Part shown: one piece after another, positions 1 to 8,004 of the stretch
Layout: each line of letters begins with the position of its first letter
How positions within the stretch are numbered: position 1 is the stretch's first letter
DNA from: a bacterium
GTDB taxonomy: Bacteria > UBA9089 > JASEGY01
NCBI GenBank assembly: GCA_040753085.1
Contig: JBFMHI010000009.1
Span: 1-40,909 of the forward strand
Direction: 5' to 3'
DNA: 40,909 nucleotides
Notes under the pieces: model-generated
What the model was told of the DNA's origin: nothing
Seen by the model: the letters and a program-made list of their open reading frames with translations, nothing else
Databases searched by the model: none
Made by a program: the position numbers and the translations under genes

Positions 1-107
1 GCTCCGTAGGAGCGACCTGTTTTTAGTAGTAGTAGAGCTTGAATATCTATGTCTATGGGAAATTTCTTGCATTTTATTAGACCTATTTCACAGGTCGAAA
101 AATTATT
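1..107 (+). repeat. Dispersed repeat, GGAGCGACCTGTTT family, copy 1
   Basis: The first ~107 bases match, in inverted orientation, the stretch at 10060-10142, sharing the palindrome GCTCCGTAGGAGC, then GACCTGTTTTTAGTAGT and a degenerate middle containing ATCTATG. The end (CCTATTTCACAGGTCGAAAAATT) recurs almost exactly at 10322-10344. GACCTGTTT at the left and ACAGGTC at the right are complementary, so the unit can fold on itself. It has no coding potential. Bases 108-200 show nothing recognisable. Confidence 0.7.
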
Positions 108-200
108 TAAAGATGGGATTAAAAGATGCCCGCTGACTGTTATAATATACAAATCCCCCGCAGAAGTCAAAGAGAAAAACTGTGGCGCCGAGCCTTTTCC

Positions 201-230
201 TTGACAGAGAGGGGGGATATATAGTATACT
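201..230 (+). promoter_or_regulatory. Sigma-70-type promoter for the nucleotidyltransferase gene
   Basis: A perfect -35 box TTGACA (201-206) is followed 18 bases later by TATACT (225-230). The gene starts at 258, so the leader would be about 20 bases. A ribosome binding site AAAGGGAG lies just before the start. This gives the gene its own transcript. Confidence 0.65.
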
Positions 231-257
231 ATGGGTGGGTAAAAGGGAGTAGATATT

Positions 258-812
258 ATGACAGAAAAAGAATTTATGAACCGCCTCGCTAATGGACAGG
301 TAGACATATTGCAGCAATTTCTTGATTTGTTAAATGATATGGAAATTGACTATTGTGTCATTGGTGGATTAGCGGTGAATGCGTATGCTGAACCTGTAGT
401 CAGTTTAGATTTAGATTTAGTAGTTGTGGCCGAGGCGATAGATAAGCTGAGCCAAGCCGCCGAAAATATGTTTACTATAAAAAGGCTTCCCCACTCCTTC
501 AATCTGAAAAGTCCGCACTCTGATTTGCGAATTCAACTACAAACTGACCGGCGTTATCAAGCTTTCATCAGCAATGCGGCCCGTAAGAAAGTAATGGGAT
601 ATGAGATGAAGGTCGCCTCTTTAGAAGATGTCTTACGAGGCAAAATTTGGGCATATTCTGATGGTCAAAGACGCAAGAGCAAGCGACAAAAAGACTTGGC
701 TGATATATTTCGTTTGGTTGAGGCATATCCGCACTTAGCTGATTTATTACCAGAGTCTATAACTCGATGTTCAAGTTTTTTCGACCTGCGCGATCAGATT
801 TTTAGGGGTTGA
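258..812 (+). CDS. MNT/AbiEii-like nucleotidyltransferase domain protein, orphan
   Basis: The 184-residue product has the nucleotidyltransferase fold signature: a short helix, then VIGGLAVNAYAEPVVSLDLDL at about residues 35-55 (GG motif followed by the DxD pair that would bind Mg-NTP), a central LEDVLRGKIWAY stretch and a C-terminal KRQKDLADI helix. This pattern is typical of the AbiEii/MNT family, whose members act as toxins or antitoxins by transferring nucleotides to RNA or protein. ATG at 258 follows AAAGGGAG. No HEPN, AbiEi or other partner gene sits next to it, so a toxin-antitoxin role is only inferred; a stand-alone housekeeping or relic role is equally possible. The stop codon abuts a hairpin repeat that starts at 813. 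Confidence 0.7.
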   Translation: MTEKEFMNRLANGQVDILQQFLDLLNDMEIDYCVIGGLAVNAYAEPVVSLDLDLVVVAEAIDKLSQAAENMFTIKRLPHSFNLKSPHSDLRIQLQTDRRYQAFISNAARKKVMGYEMKVASLEDVLRGKIWAYSDGQRRKSKRQKDLADIFRLVEAYPHLADLLPESITRCSSFFDLRDQIFRG

Positions 813-964
813 AACCGCTAAAGCGGTTATGATTCTGGATGTTATCCTATCCGTAACACCCTGATAAATCAGGGTGCTAAACTCAATAAGCCTGAGAATA
901 GCACCCCGATTTATCGGGGTGAATTGGGGGACACTAATAAACCAAAGTAACCGCTTTAGCGGTT
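813..964. repeat. Cluster of four short perfect palindromes with differing arms
   Basis: Four hairpins sit in 150 bases: AACCGCT-AA-AGCGGTT (813-828), CACCCTGAT-AA-ATCAGGGTG (857-876), CACCCCGAT-TT-ATCGGGGTG (902-921) and AACCGCT-TT-AGCGGTT (949-964). Arms are fully complementary, loops are two bases, and the four are two related pairs in mirrored order. A similar cluster occurs at 10377-10597. No transposase is near. No ORF of note overlaps. Confidence 0.8.
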
Positions 965-1012
965 TATAAGAAAACCTTGAACATCGAGTATAAGATTATT
1001 GTAACCATTACT

Positions 1013-1066
1013 TGATGCTGGATGCTGGATGCTCGAGCATCCAGCACCCAGCATCGAGCATCGAGT
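1013..1066. repeat. GATGCTG/GATGCTC heptamer array, palindromic
   Basis: Heptamers GATGCTG and GATGCTC repeat on the left and their complements (GAGCATC, CAGCATC) on the right, meeting at CTCGAG. The array can fold into one hairpin. It ends a few bases before the ribosome binding site of cysS, and if translated in the cysS frame would add a spurious N-terminal extension. Confidence 0.85.
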
Positions 1067-1085
1067 TGCGGCAGGAGGCCGCCCT

Positions 1086-2561
1086 ATGAACCAAGGACCA
1101 GGATTGAGGCTATATAATACCCTGACCGGACAAAAAGAGGAATTCATCCCACTTGATCCGCGGCTGGTCAAGATCTATGTCTGTGGGATTACGCCTTACG
1201 ATCATTGTCACCTGGGCCATGCCCGCTGTTATCTCACCTTTGATCTACTGAGACGATACATAGAGCATCTTGGTTACAACCTTCTTTATGTTCAGAACCT
1301 GACGGATGTAGATGACAAGATTATTGAGCGGGCTAATGAAATGGGGGTGCCTATTCAGGAACTGACCCGAAAGTATATTAAGGAATACTTCCGGGTGATG
1401 GAGGCCTTAAATATCAAGCCGGCTTCCATCTATCCCAGGGCTACCGAGCATATTCCTGAGATGAAAGAAGGTATATCCAGGCTTATTGAAAAGGGGTATG
1501 CTTATCAAGCCGGGGGCGATGTCTTTTTTGAGGTATCAAAACTCGATGGCTATGGCTGTCTGAGCGGCCGGAATCCGGAAGAGATAAACAGCCTTGGGGC
1601 AAGGTTAGAACTAAACCCGGAAAAGCGTAATCAGGCTGATTTTACCCTGTGGAAGAAAAGTAAAGAGGGTGAGCCTAAGTGGGATAGCCCCTGGGGAGCC
1701 GGACGTCCTGGCTGGCATACTGAATGTGTGGTTATGTCCACCAAATATTTAGGGGAGGAGTTTGATATCCATGGCGGAGGGGCAGACCTGATCTTTCCCC
1801 ATCACGAAAATGAGATAGCCCAGGTCAGGGGATTGACCGGTAAATCCCTGGCCAGATATTGGCTGCACAACGGTTTTTTAACTTATGAAGAGGAAAAAAT
1901 GTCCAAGTCCCTGGGCAATGTTGTCTTATTGAAGGATCTTTTAGAAACCTATTCCGCAGATATTCTCCGACTCTTCTTTTTTAATGCCCACTATCGAAGT
2001 CCCCTTAGTTTCACTCTGGACAAGCTGGACCAGGCAGCGAAGGCTTTGGACCGTCTGAGGGGGGCTTTGACCAATATCAGCCACTGCCTTAGTGAGACAG
2101 CGGGAGATACATCTGAGGCCGCCGTCCCGGCATTATCTTTCGATGAACTCTCTAAGGAAGAAAGCGAGTTTTATCAACAGACGGAGAAAAGCCAACAGGA
2201 CTTTGAATCTGCTCTGGCTGATGACCTCCATACCCCCAAAGCTCTATCCGTCATCTTTGACTTAGTAGCGGCGGTCAATCAGTTCCTTGTCCTTCCGATG
2301 ACACCTCTTCGGAAGAGATTACTGAAGAAGGCCAGGGATAAGATTGAAGAAGCCAAAGGCGTGCTGGGACTTTCTCGGGGAGAAAAGGATTATCAGAAGG
2401 AGGTGCTGGGGCAGGATTTGCTGCCACTCCTTATTCATCTGCGAGAAAAAGCCAGACAGAGGCGAGACTGGGCAGAAGCCGATTGGATAAGAGAGGAGCT
2501 GGGCAAGTTGGGTATTATTCTCGAAGATCTGCCCGGCGGGACACGATGGAAGAACCGGTAG
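1086..2561 (+). CDS. cysS: Cysteinyl-tRNA synthetase
   Basis: This cytosolic class I synthetase charges tRNA-Cys. The 491-residue length is typical. The catalytic domain shows the family start YVCGITPYD with the zinc-binding Cys33, the HIGH variant HLGH (residues 42-45), the zinc-site segments WHTECVVMS and HHENE near residues 210-245, and KMSKSLGN near residue 270; the C-terminal DALR-like and anticodon domains follow. I place the start at ATG 1086 because GGCAGGAGG lies 7-8 bases upstream; an in-frame ATG at 1029 would only translate the heptamer array. cobD overlaps its 3' end by 16 bases, so the two are probably translationally coupled. Confidence 0.96.
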   Translation: MNQGPGLRLYNTLTGQKEEFIPLDPRLVKIYVCGITPYDHCHLGHARCYLTFDLLRRYIEHLGYNLLYVQNLTDVDDKIIERANEMGVPIQELTRKYIKEYFRVMEALNIKPASIYPRATEHIPEMKEGISRLIEKGYAYQAGGDVFFEVSKLDGYGCLSGRNPEEINSLGARLELNPEKRNQADFTLWKKSKEGEPKWDSPWGAGRPGWHTECVVMSTKYLGEEFDIHGGGADLIFPHHENEIAQVRGLTGKSLARYWLHNGFLTYEEEKMSKSLGNVVLLKDLLETYSADILRLFFFNAHYRSPLSFTLDKLDQAAKALDRLRGALTNISHCLSETAGDTSEAAVPALSFDELSKEESEFYQQTEKSQQDFESALADDLHTPKALSVIFDLVAAVNQFLVLPMTPLRKRLLKKARDKIEEAKGVLGLSRGEKDYQKEVLGQDLLPLLIHLREKARQRRDWAEADWIREELGKLGIILEDLPGGTRWKNR

Positions 2562-3496
2562 TTCTTATTATGGCCTTTTTAATTGACCTCGGTATAGGTG
2601 ATCCTCATTGGATGCCCCACCCGGTCAGGACCATCGGAAGGATTATTGAGCGAGGAGAAGGCCTGAGCCGAAGTCTTTTCCTCTCTGAAAAGAAGGCCGG
2701 TATTTGTCTTACTCTTTTCGTGGTGGGCATGGTCTATGGACTCACCCATCTTTTACTTTTTTTAAGCCTTGGATTTTCTTCTTTCCTTTATCATTTGGTA
2801 AATGTGGGGCTTATTTTCACCACTCTCTCGGTTAGATCCCTGGGCGAAGCCGGTCTTGGGGTTTATCGGGCGCTGGAAAGAGGTGGCTTGAGCCAGGCCC
2901 GAAGTCAAGTAGCTACTTTGGTCGGCAGGGATACCGGAGCGTTGAATGAAGCCGAAGTAGTTCGGGCCGGGGTAGAAAGTGTGGCTGAGAACACGGTGGA
3001 TGGGGTGATTGCCCCGCTTTTTTACGCCTTCTTAGGGGGCGCGCCTCTGGCTCTGGCCTACAAGGCGATTAATACCCTTGATTCTATGGTCGGCTACAAA
3101 AACGAGAGATATGCTCAATTTGGCTGGGCCTCGGCCAAATTGGATGATTTAGCCAATTTTATCCCGGCCAGAATAGCAGGACTTATTTTACCGCTGGCGG
3201 CAGGCTTGACCGGCCAAGCTGGTATCAGAAGTGTAAAAACTATCCTGAGGGACAGAAAGAACCATCCCAGTCCTAATGCCGGCATACCTGAGGCGGCTGT
3301 AGCCGGCGCCCTGGGTGTCCAGCTTGGGGGTCTGAATTACTACCAGGGACTGCCTTCAGCCAGGCCCCTAATTGGAGATAGAATCAATCCCCTTTCTCCG
3401 ATCCGGATTAAAGAGACCGTCTATATAATGTATGCGGCCTCTCTTCTTTTTGTGGCAATGATTATCATTTCGGCCATTATGAACCAGGTTTCCTGA
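2546..3496 (+). CDS. cobD: Adenosylcobinamide-phosphate synthase (CobD/CbiB)
   Basis: This integral membrane protein attaches aminopropanol (phosphate) to adenosylcobyric acid in cobalamin synthesis. The 316 residues carry the family signatures DPHWMPHPVRTIG near the N-terminus, GVESVAENTVDGVIAPLFY, INTLDSMVGYKNERY and NHPSPNAGIPEAAVAGAL, plus hydrophobic segments at about residues 45-75, 165-190, 220-240 and the C-terminus. ATG 2546 is preferred over an upstream ATG at 2483 because the family starts a few residues before the DPHW motif; ATG 2570 is also possible. It overlaps cysS. No other cobalamin gene is in the window, so here it rides on the cysS transcript. The stop lies inside a 25-base palindrome. 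Confidence 0.93.
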   Translation: MEEPVVLIMAFLIDLGIGDPHWMPHPVRTIGRIIERGEGLSRSLFLSEKKAGICLTLFVVGMVYGLTHLLLFLSLGFSSFLYHLVNVGLIFTTLSVRSLGEAGLGVYRALERGGLSQARSQVATLVGRDTGALNEAEVVRAGVESVAENTVDGVIAPLFYAFLGGAPLALAYKAINTLDSMVGYKNERYAQFGWASAKLDDLANFIPARIAGLILPLAAGLTGQAGIRSVKTILRDRKNHPSPNAGIPEAAVAGALGVQLGGLNYYQGLPSARPLIGDRINPLSPIRIKETVYIMYAASLLFVAMIIISAIMNQVS

Positions 3497-3516
3497 AGAA
3501 ACCTGGTTTCTTCAGG
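3492..3516. terminator. Palindrome at the end of cobD, terminator-like hairpin
   Basis: CCTGAAGAAACC-T-GGTTTCTTCAGG is a perfect hairpin with 12-bp arms that contains the cobD stop codon TGA. It lies between the convergent cobD and Nudix genes. There is no U-run, so it may act as a weak or bidirectional barrier or be another palindromic repeat. Confidence 0.4.
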
Positions 3517-3546
3517 GCTCAAGTGGCCGAAACGATAACCACCGCC

Positions 3547-4134
3547 TTACAATCTTTTTAAGTAATCGTAAACAATCTGTGACCACGATTCCATCTTATC
3601 ATAAAAAGGTTCAATTTCAGAGAGGGATAAGAGTTGGCCGATCATCTCGTGGTCCTCCAGGACAGTTATAAGGGAAGAATAGCCCTCAAACAAATAGAAA
3701 AGACCCAGGTGAACCCGGCTAACTTCGCGAGAATCATCGTTAATAAATCCAACTAAGGAGTGAGAAAGCCCGCCTTCGTAGCTGACTTCTTCTGCCCACT
3801 CACGCCAGAGTCCGGCTTCAACAGGATTGGCTCCTTGGGTATCTTCAAGGTTAATATGCCCCCCCAGTCCCAGGGAATACTGGTGATGAAGCCGATGTTC
3901 GGCTGAGTGTTCTAATCGCTTGACTAATAAGTAGCTATGATTATACCGGAAGACTATATAGGGAATTATCTGCTGCCAGGAAGGATCGTCTTCCACCAGG
4001 TGGCGAGAAAGGAATGAGTGTCTTTCTTGAATAATCTTTAGTAAGGTATCAATCCCGTCTGTTTTAAGACCCTGCCAGCTCTCATTTTTAAATACCTCAG
4101 CCGTAGCCACCACCATTACTTTTTCTGTGGTCAA
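3547..4134 (-). CDS. Nudix hydrolase-like protein
   Basis: The 195-residue product contains a Nudix box: LGGHINLEDT followed by an inserted stretch and AGLWREWAEEVSYEGG at about residues 91-122, keeping the G...E...REWAEE core that binds metal and the diphosphate. The start motif EKVMVVATAEVF resembles a family of predicted phosphoesterase/Nudix proteins of unknown substrate. The start is taken as TTG 4134 because this keeps that motif; ATG 4116 would remove six residues, and neither has a strong ribosome binding site. A terminal-inverted-repeat element begins 13 bases upstream and may have cut it off from its native leader. It is last in the dap gene run, separated from dapB by that element. 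Confidence 0.75.
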   Translation of the reverse strand: MTTEKVMVVATAEVFKNESWQGLKTDGIDTLLKIIQERHSFLSRHLVEDDPSWQQIIPYIVFRYNHSYLLVKRLEHSAEHRLHHQYSLGLGGHINLEDTQGANPVEAGLWREWAEEVSYEGGLSHSLVGFINDDSREVSRVHLGLFYLFEGYSSLITVLEDHEMIGQLLSLSEIEPFYDKMESWSQIVYDYLKRL

Positions 4135-4146
4135 GAATCTTGTTCC

Positions 4147-4266
4147 GTAACTACTCAGGTTGTTTAGACTGAAGGCTGAAGGCTGAAGGCTGTCCCTAAA
4201 AGCCTTCCACCTTCAGCCTTCAGCCTTCAGCCTAAAAGCCTTCAGCCTATCTACCTGAGTAGTTAC
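4147..4266. mobile_element. TIR-bounded non-coding element, GTAACTACTCAGG type, copy 1
   Basis: The ends GTAACTACTCAGGT (4147-4160) and ACCTGAGTAGTTAC (4253-4266) are a perfect 14-bp terminal inverted repeat. The interior is a palindromic array of the heptamer GGCTGAA and its complement. Related copies are at 20180-20250 and 23585-23657. It has no ORF; if mobile it would need a transposase encoded elsewhere. Confidence 0.7.
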
Positions 4267-4288
4267 CCTCTTCCTTTCCGTATTCGGA

Positions 4289-5092
4289 TTATTTAAACCC
4301 CAGGACATCGCCCATATCATAAAGTCCTGGGAAAGCCTGGGAGACGAACCTGGCTGCCCGGAGGGCGCCTCTGGCAAATATCTCTCGCGAACTCGCCTGA
4401 TGGGTGAGTTCTAACCTCTCTCCTTCCCCAAGGAAGAGAACCGTGTGTTCTCCCACCACGTCTCCCCCTCTGATAACAGAGATGCCGATTTCCTCCCGGG
4501 GCCTTGGTCCAATCATTCCTTTGCGACCATAGGTCCCCACTTTTTCCAGGTCCCTGCCCAGTATTTCTGCCACAATCTTGGCCAGCCTGAGGGCTGTGCC
4601 TGATGGGGCATCGTGTTTATGATGATGATGGGCCTCAATAATCTCACAGTCGTAATATTCCCCTAATACAGCCGCCGCCGTCTTGACCAGCTTAAGGAGG
4701 AGGTTTACGCCTACCGCCATGTTAGGGGCAGAAACCACGGGGATGGTTTTGGAGACCTCTTTAAGTTGTTGGAGATGATAGGATCCAAATCCAGTGGTCC
4801 CAATAACCATAGCCTTTCCAGCCTGCAGGGCCAACTTTAGATGGCTGATACTGGCCTCAGGGGTGGTAAAGTCGATCAGAACATCGGCTCTATCAATAAT
4901 GGCTGAAAGATCGTCTGATAAAACAACCCCCTTTTCTTCTAAACCAATTAAAGGGCCAATATCAGCGCCTAAACAGGGATGCTTTTCCCTCTCCGTTACT
5001 CCTGCCAGCTCCATATCCCTCTCCAGGCAAACCAGTCTGGTAATGGCACTCCCCATTTTCCCTGTAGCGCCAGGGACAATGACTCTAATCAT
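4289..5092 (-). CDS. dapB: 4-hydroxy-tetrahydrodipicolinate reductase
   Basis: DapB reduces hydroxy-tetrahydrodipicolinate to tetrahydrodipicolinate with NAD(P)H in the cytosol, the second committed step to DAP and lysine. The 267 residues show the nucleotide-binding loop GATGKMGSA (residues 8-16), IGTTG near residue 98, SAPNMAVGVN near 121, and the active-site segment EAHHHHKHDAPSGTA (153-167) with the catalytic His and Lys159. ATG 5092 follows AAGGAGGAG at ideal distance. It lies downstream of dapA on the same strand, with the coiled-coil protein gene between them. Confidence 0.97.
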   Translation of the reverse strand: MIRVIVPGATGKMGSAITRLVCLERDMELAGVTEREKHPCLGADIGPLIGLEEKGVVLSDDLSAIIDRADVLIDFTTPEASISHLKLALQAGKAMVIGTTGFGSYHLQQLKEVSKTIPVVSAPNMAVGVNLLLKLVKTAAAVLGEYYDCEIIEAHHHHKHDAPSGTALRLAKIVAEILGRDLEKVGTYGRKGMIGPRPREEIGISVIRGGDVVGEHTVLFLGEGERLELTHQASSREIFARGALRAARFVSQAFPGLYDMGDVLGFK

Positions 5093-5111
5093 TTATCTCC
5101 TCCTTTATTTC

Positions 5112-5162
5112 TGGTAACTGGTGAATGGTGTCTGGTAGGCGAGGCTTGCCAGACTACCAGAC
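5112..5162. repeat. Short TCTGGTA heptamer array
   Basis: The stretch reads as degenerate heptamers ACTGGTG, AATGGTG, TCTGGTA followed by complements (GACTACCAGACC), forming a hairpin between dapB and the coiled-coil gene. A related array is at 40594-40672. Confidence 0.6.
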
Positions 5163-5189
5163 CTCAGACTGCCCGGACCTCAGGATTAC

Positions 5190-6158
5190 TTACCGCTGAT
5201 AAGAAGCCACTAACAGTATATCGTTTTCCCTGGCTACCTCAGACGCGGTGGGATGGATGTAGTAACCAAACATCACCTTAATTACCGGCTTCTGTAGGCT
5301 TTGTTCTACCAGAATAGCCTGTTTAGCAAAATCAGCCGCTTCTCTGCCATATATCCTTGATTTGCTCTCTCCCAGAATAATTACCTCTTCTCCATCCTCA
5401 CGCTTCCCTTCACCATAAAGGTCTATCTCAACTTCTTTACTGTCCACGACAAAGAACTTCCTGGTCAATTCTTCGACAAAGATATGGAGGTGTCTTTCCA
5501 GATAACCGGGCAACACCAGGCGGGCAATATCTTCCAATCCAAAACCTATGTTGTCGGACAACCTACCTACATTGACTGATAGGGCCGCCAGCGCTTCTTC
5601 TGTTTTTTTCTGAGCCTGAGCCAGTTCTTCTATGGCTTGCTCCACCCTGGTCAACCTCTCTTCCGAGGCTTTTTGGGCCTGAGCAAGCTCTTGTATGGCT
5701 TGCTCCACCCTGGTCAACCTCTCTTCCGAGGCTTTTTGGGCCTGAGCAAGCTCTTGTATGGCTTGCTCCACCCTGGTCAACCTCTCTTCCGAGGCTTTTT
5801 GGGCCTGAGCAAGCTCTTGTATGATTTGCTCCACCCTCGTCAACCTGTCTTCCGAGGCCTTCTGAGCCTGAGCAAGCTCTTCGACTCTTTCTTCCGTTCT
5901 TTGCTGGGCCTGAGCAAGTTTTTCTATGGCTTGCTCCACCCTGGTCAACCTGTCCTCCGAGGCTTTCTGGGCCTGAGCAAGTTTTTCAATGGCTCGCTCC
6001 ACCCCGGTTAACCTGCCTTCCGCGGCTTTCTGGGCCTGAGCCAGCTCAGCTACAATTCCTCTCAACTCACTGAAATCCTGGCGAATAATATCACTTTTTT
6101 CAACCCGCTCATCAACTATTTTCACCACAAGATCATACAGCTCGGCTGATATAGCCAT
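5190..6158 (-). CDS. Coiled-coil protein with C-terminal PD-(D/E)XK-like nuclease domain
   Basis: The 322-residue protein has a short N-terminal helix, then about residues 35-195 of 21-residue repeats of the form LAQAQKASEERLTRVEQAI, three heptads each, giving a long coiled coil. The C-terminal ~110 residues contain VEIDLYGEGKRE, then EEVIILGESKSRIYG, which fits the D...E-x-K core of PD-(D/E)XK nucleases (DUF3782-like proteins have this build). A second protein of the same plan is at 13548-14231. Function is unknown; a DNA-end or structure-specific nuclease held by a coiled-coil rod is a guess. ATG 6158 follows GGAGGCG. It sits between dapA and dapB in a biosynthetic operon with no evident link to lysine. 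Confidence 0.7.
   Translation of the reverse strand: MAISAELYDLVVKIVDERVEKSDIIRQDFSELRGIVAELAQAQKAAEGRLTGVERAIEKLAQAQKASEDRLTRVEQAIEKLAQAQQRTEERVEELAQAQKASEDRLTRVEQIIQELAQAQKASEERLTRVEQAIQELAQAQKASEERLTRVEQAIQELAQAQKASEERLTRVEQAIEELAQAQKKTEEALAALSVNVGRLSDNIGFGLEDIARLVLPGYLERHLHIFVEELTRKFFVVDSKEVEIDLYGEGKREDGEEVIILGESKSRIYGREAADFAKQAILVEQSLQKPVIKVMFGYYIHPTASEVARENDILLVASYQR
5635..5823 (-). repeat. Three identical 63-bp tandem repeats inside the coiled-coil gene
   Basis: Units 5635-5697, 5698-5760 and 5761-5823 appear identical base for base, each encoding 21 residues (three coiled-coil heptads). Flanking units at 5824-5886, 5929-5991 and 5992-6054 are diverged, and 5887-5928 is a 42-bp short unit. 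Base-level identity suggests recent expansion by slippage or recombination, so rod length likely varies between strains. Confidence 0.9.
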
Positions 6159-6228
6159 CTTTCATCGCCTCCTTAACTCGAATTAAATCCAATACCTGAC
6201 GGCTGACACTTGAAGGCTTACCATCAGG

Positions 6229-7110
6229 TTACAACAATCCATATTCTGTCAGCACACTTCTTAGCTTCTCTCTCGAACTATCCTTTAGCGGCACCAGGGG
6301 CAATCGCAGTTCAGATGAAGGCAAGAGTCCCATCATATACAGGGCTTCTTTAGCCGGCGCCGGGTTGGTTTCCATAAACATGGCGCCACAAAGAGGTAGG
6401 AGTTTATAATGGAGCTTCCTGGCCTCCTCCAGGTGGCCGGCCTGAAATTCCCTGATCAAAGCAGCTACATCAGTCGGAGCCACATTGGCCGTAGCCGCAA
6501 TAGCCCCGGCGCCTCCTACTGAGAGAATAGGCAAAAGATTGGCATCCTCACCGCAGAGGATGGTGAAATCCTTTCCACAAAGCCGGATGATTTCGCTTAC
6601 TTGCTGCATGTCTCCAGAGGCTTCTTTGATCCCAATGATATTTTTAATCTCAGCCATCCTGGCGATGGTAGCTGGTTCCATGTTTCTTCCGGTGCGTGAA
6701 GGAACATTGTAGAGAATAATGGGGAGGTTCACCCGTTGGGCGATATAGCTGAAGTGGGCGTAAATACCCTCCTGAGTAGGCTTATTGTAATAGGGGGTAA
6801 TGGAAAGAACGGCATCAGCCCCGACAGATTCAGCATATCTGGCCAACTCCAGGGCCTCGGCCGTAGAATTGGAACCAGCCCCGGCCACTATCGGCACCCT
6901 GCCGGCCACACATCTTATCACAAATCTGACTACCTCCTTATGCTCTTCGTGAGAGAGAGTGGCTGACTCACCCGTGGTCCCGCAGGGCACAAAACCATTA
7001 GTTCCCTTATTAATATGAAACTTGATTAGCTTCTCCAGGGTGGCATAATCAACCTTACCCTCCTTAAATGGCGTCACTATGGGCACAATAGAGCCTGAAA
7101 ATTTTATCAT
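6229..7110 (-). CDS. dapA: 4-hydroxy-tetrahydrodipicolinate synthase
   Basis: DapA condenses pyruvate with aspartate semialdehyde, the first committed step of the DAP/lysine pathway. The 293-residue TIM barrel is standard length. Visible residues are GTTGES (44-49) that binds substrate, Tyr134 in LYNVPSRTG, Arg139, and the Schiff-base Lys162 in GIKEASGD. ATG 7110 follows AAGGAGGAG. It is 18 bases downstream of dapF, clearly in the same transcript. Confidence 0.97.
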   Translation of the reverse strand: MIKFSGSIVPIVTPFKEGKVDYATLEKLIKFHINKGTNGFVPCGTTGESATLSHEEHKEVVRFVIRCVAGRVPIVAGAGSNSTAEALELARYAESVGADAVLSITPYYNKPTQEGIYAHFSYIAQRVNLPIILYNVPSRTGRNMEPATIARMAEIKNIIGIKEASGDMQQVSEIIRLCGKDFTILCGEDANLLPILSVGGAGAIAATANVAPTDVAALIREFQAGHLEEARKLHYKLLPLCGAMFMETNPAPAKEALYMMGLLPSSELRLPLVPLKDSSREKLRSVLTEYGLL

Positions 7111-7128
7111 CTTATTATCTCCTCCTTC

Positions 7129-8004
7129 TTACGTCTTTATGTCTCGGCGAGAGACTACTACTTTATTTATATCCAATTCTCCCCGATAAACCACCTGGAC
7201 ATCCCCTTCCAGGTAGACCTCTTTGATCCAGCTCCCCTCAGCCTCAAAGTAGACCGTTAAGACCTCACCACTTCTTGTCTCAACTGCCACAGGGGGTTTA
7301 AGAAAGCCAAGCAGGTAAGCCACGATTGCCCCGGCCACAGAACCGGTTCCACAAGAGAAGGTCTCATCCTCTACTCCCCGCTCGTAGGTTCGGATCTTGA
7401 TGTGATCAGATTCAATCTCGATAAAATCTACATTGGTCCCTTGAGGCTGAAAGGCCGGGTGGTATCGTATCCGGCGGCCGAGTTCAACTACTTCTGCCCG
7501 TTTCACATCTCTTGTCACCAGAACAGCGTGTGGCACCCCGGTGTTTAAATAAGCTACTCTTTCCCGATCTCTCCCCTCCAGGTTAATTTCCTTCGAGAGG
7601 ACAATATCAGCGGGTTCAGTCAGCTTCACCTTAACCCGGGCATCTTCAACCTCAGCTCTAACCGGTCCGGCCAGGGTTTCAATAAGCATATCAGATTTAG
7701 CCATTCCGGTTGAATGCGCAAAATAGGCCATACAGCGAGCGCCGTTACCACACATCTCCGCCTCACTTCCATCGGCATTGATAATCCTCATCTTAAGGTC
7801 GGCCCATTCAGAAGACTCGGCCAACAATAAGCCATCGGCTCCCACCCCGAACTTTGGCCGGCAGATAGCTTGAACCCAGGCCGGATCGGTCGGGATATTA
7901 CCATCGCGATTGTCCATCACGATAAAATCGTTCCCGCTGCCATTCATCTTCCAAAAATTTCGCACCCCCTTTGTGGGTAGCCGGCCTTTCGAGTCAGATG
8001 TCAT
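7129..8004 (-). CDS. dapF: Diaminopimelate epimerase
   Basis: DapF converts LL-DAP to meso-DAP using two cysteines. The 291-residue protein shows KMNGSGNDF (residues 19-27), GVGADGLL, the first catalytic Cys85 in EMCGNGARC and the second Cys218 in ETFSCGTGS. I choose ATG 8004, preceded by GGAAGAAGGAA, over an upstream TTG at 8028 that has no better site. The gene overlaps the end of lysA by 11 bases, consistent with translational coupling. The N-terminus is about 15 residues longer than usual before the NFWKMNGSGND start motif. Confidence 0.96.
   Translation of the reverse strand: MTSDSKGRLPTKGVRNFWKMNGSGNDFIVMDNRDGNIPTDPAWVQAICRPKFGVGADGLLLAESSEWADLKMRIINADGSEAEMCGNGARCMAYFAHSTGMAKSDMLIETLAGPVRAEVEDARVKVKLTEPADIVLSKEINLEGRDRERVAYLNTGVPHAVLVTRDVKRAEVVELGRRIRYHPAFQPQGTNVDFIEIESDHIKIRTYERGVEDETFSCGTGSVAGAIVAYLLGFLKPPVAVETRSGEVLTVYFEAEGSWIKEVYLEGDVQVVYRGELDINKVVVSRRDIKT

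Noticed and set aside
258-812. Toxin-antitoxin or Abi system
   Set aside because: No partner gene next to the nucleotidyltransferase; next is a repeat cluster and cysS.
1029-1085. N-terminal extension of CysS
   Set aside because: The in-frame ATG at 1029 lies in a heptamer array; a clear GGCAGGAGG site and the family length favour ATG 1086.
5637-6011. Repetitive 124-residue frame on the plus strand opposite the coiled-coil gene
   Set aside because: It is the antisense shadow of the 63-bp coiled-coil repeats; the minus-strand gene explains it.
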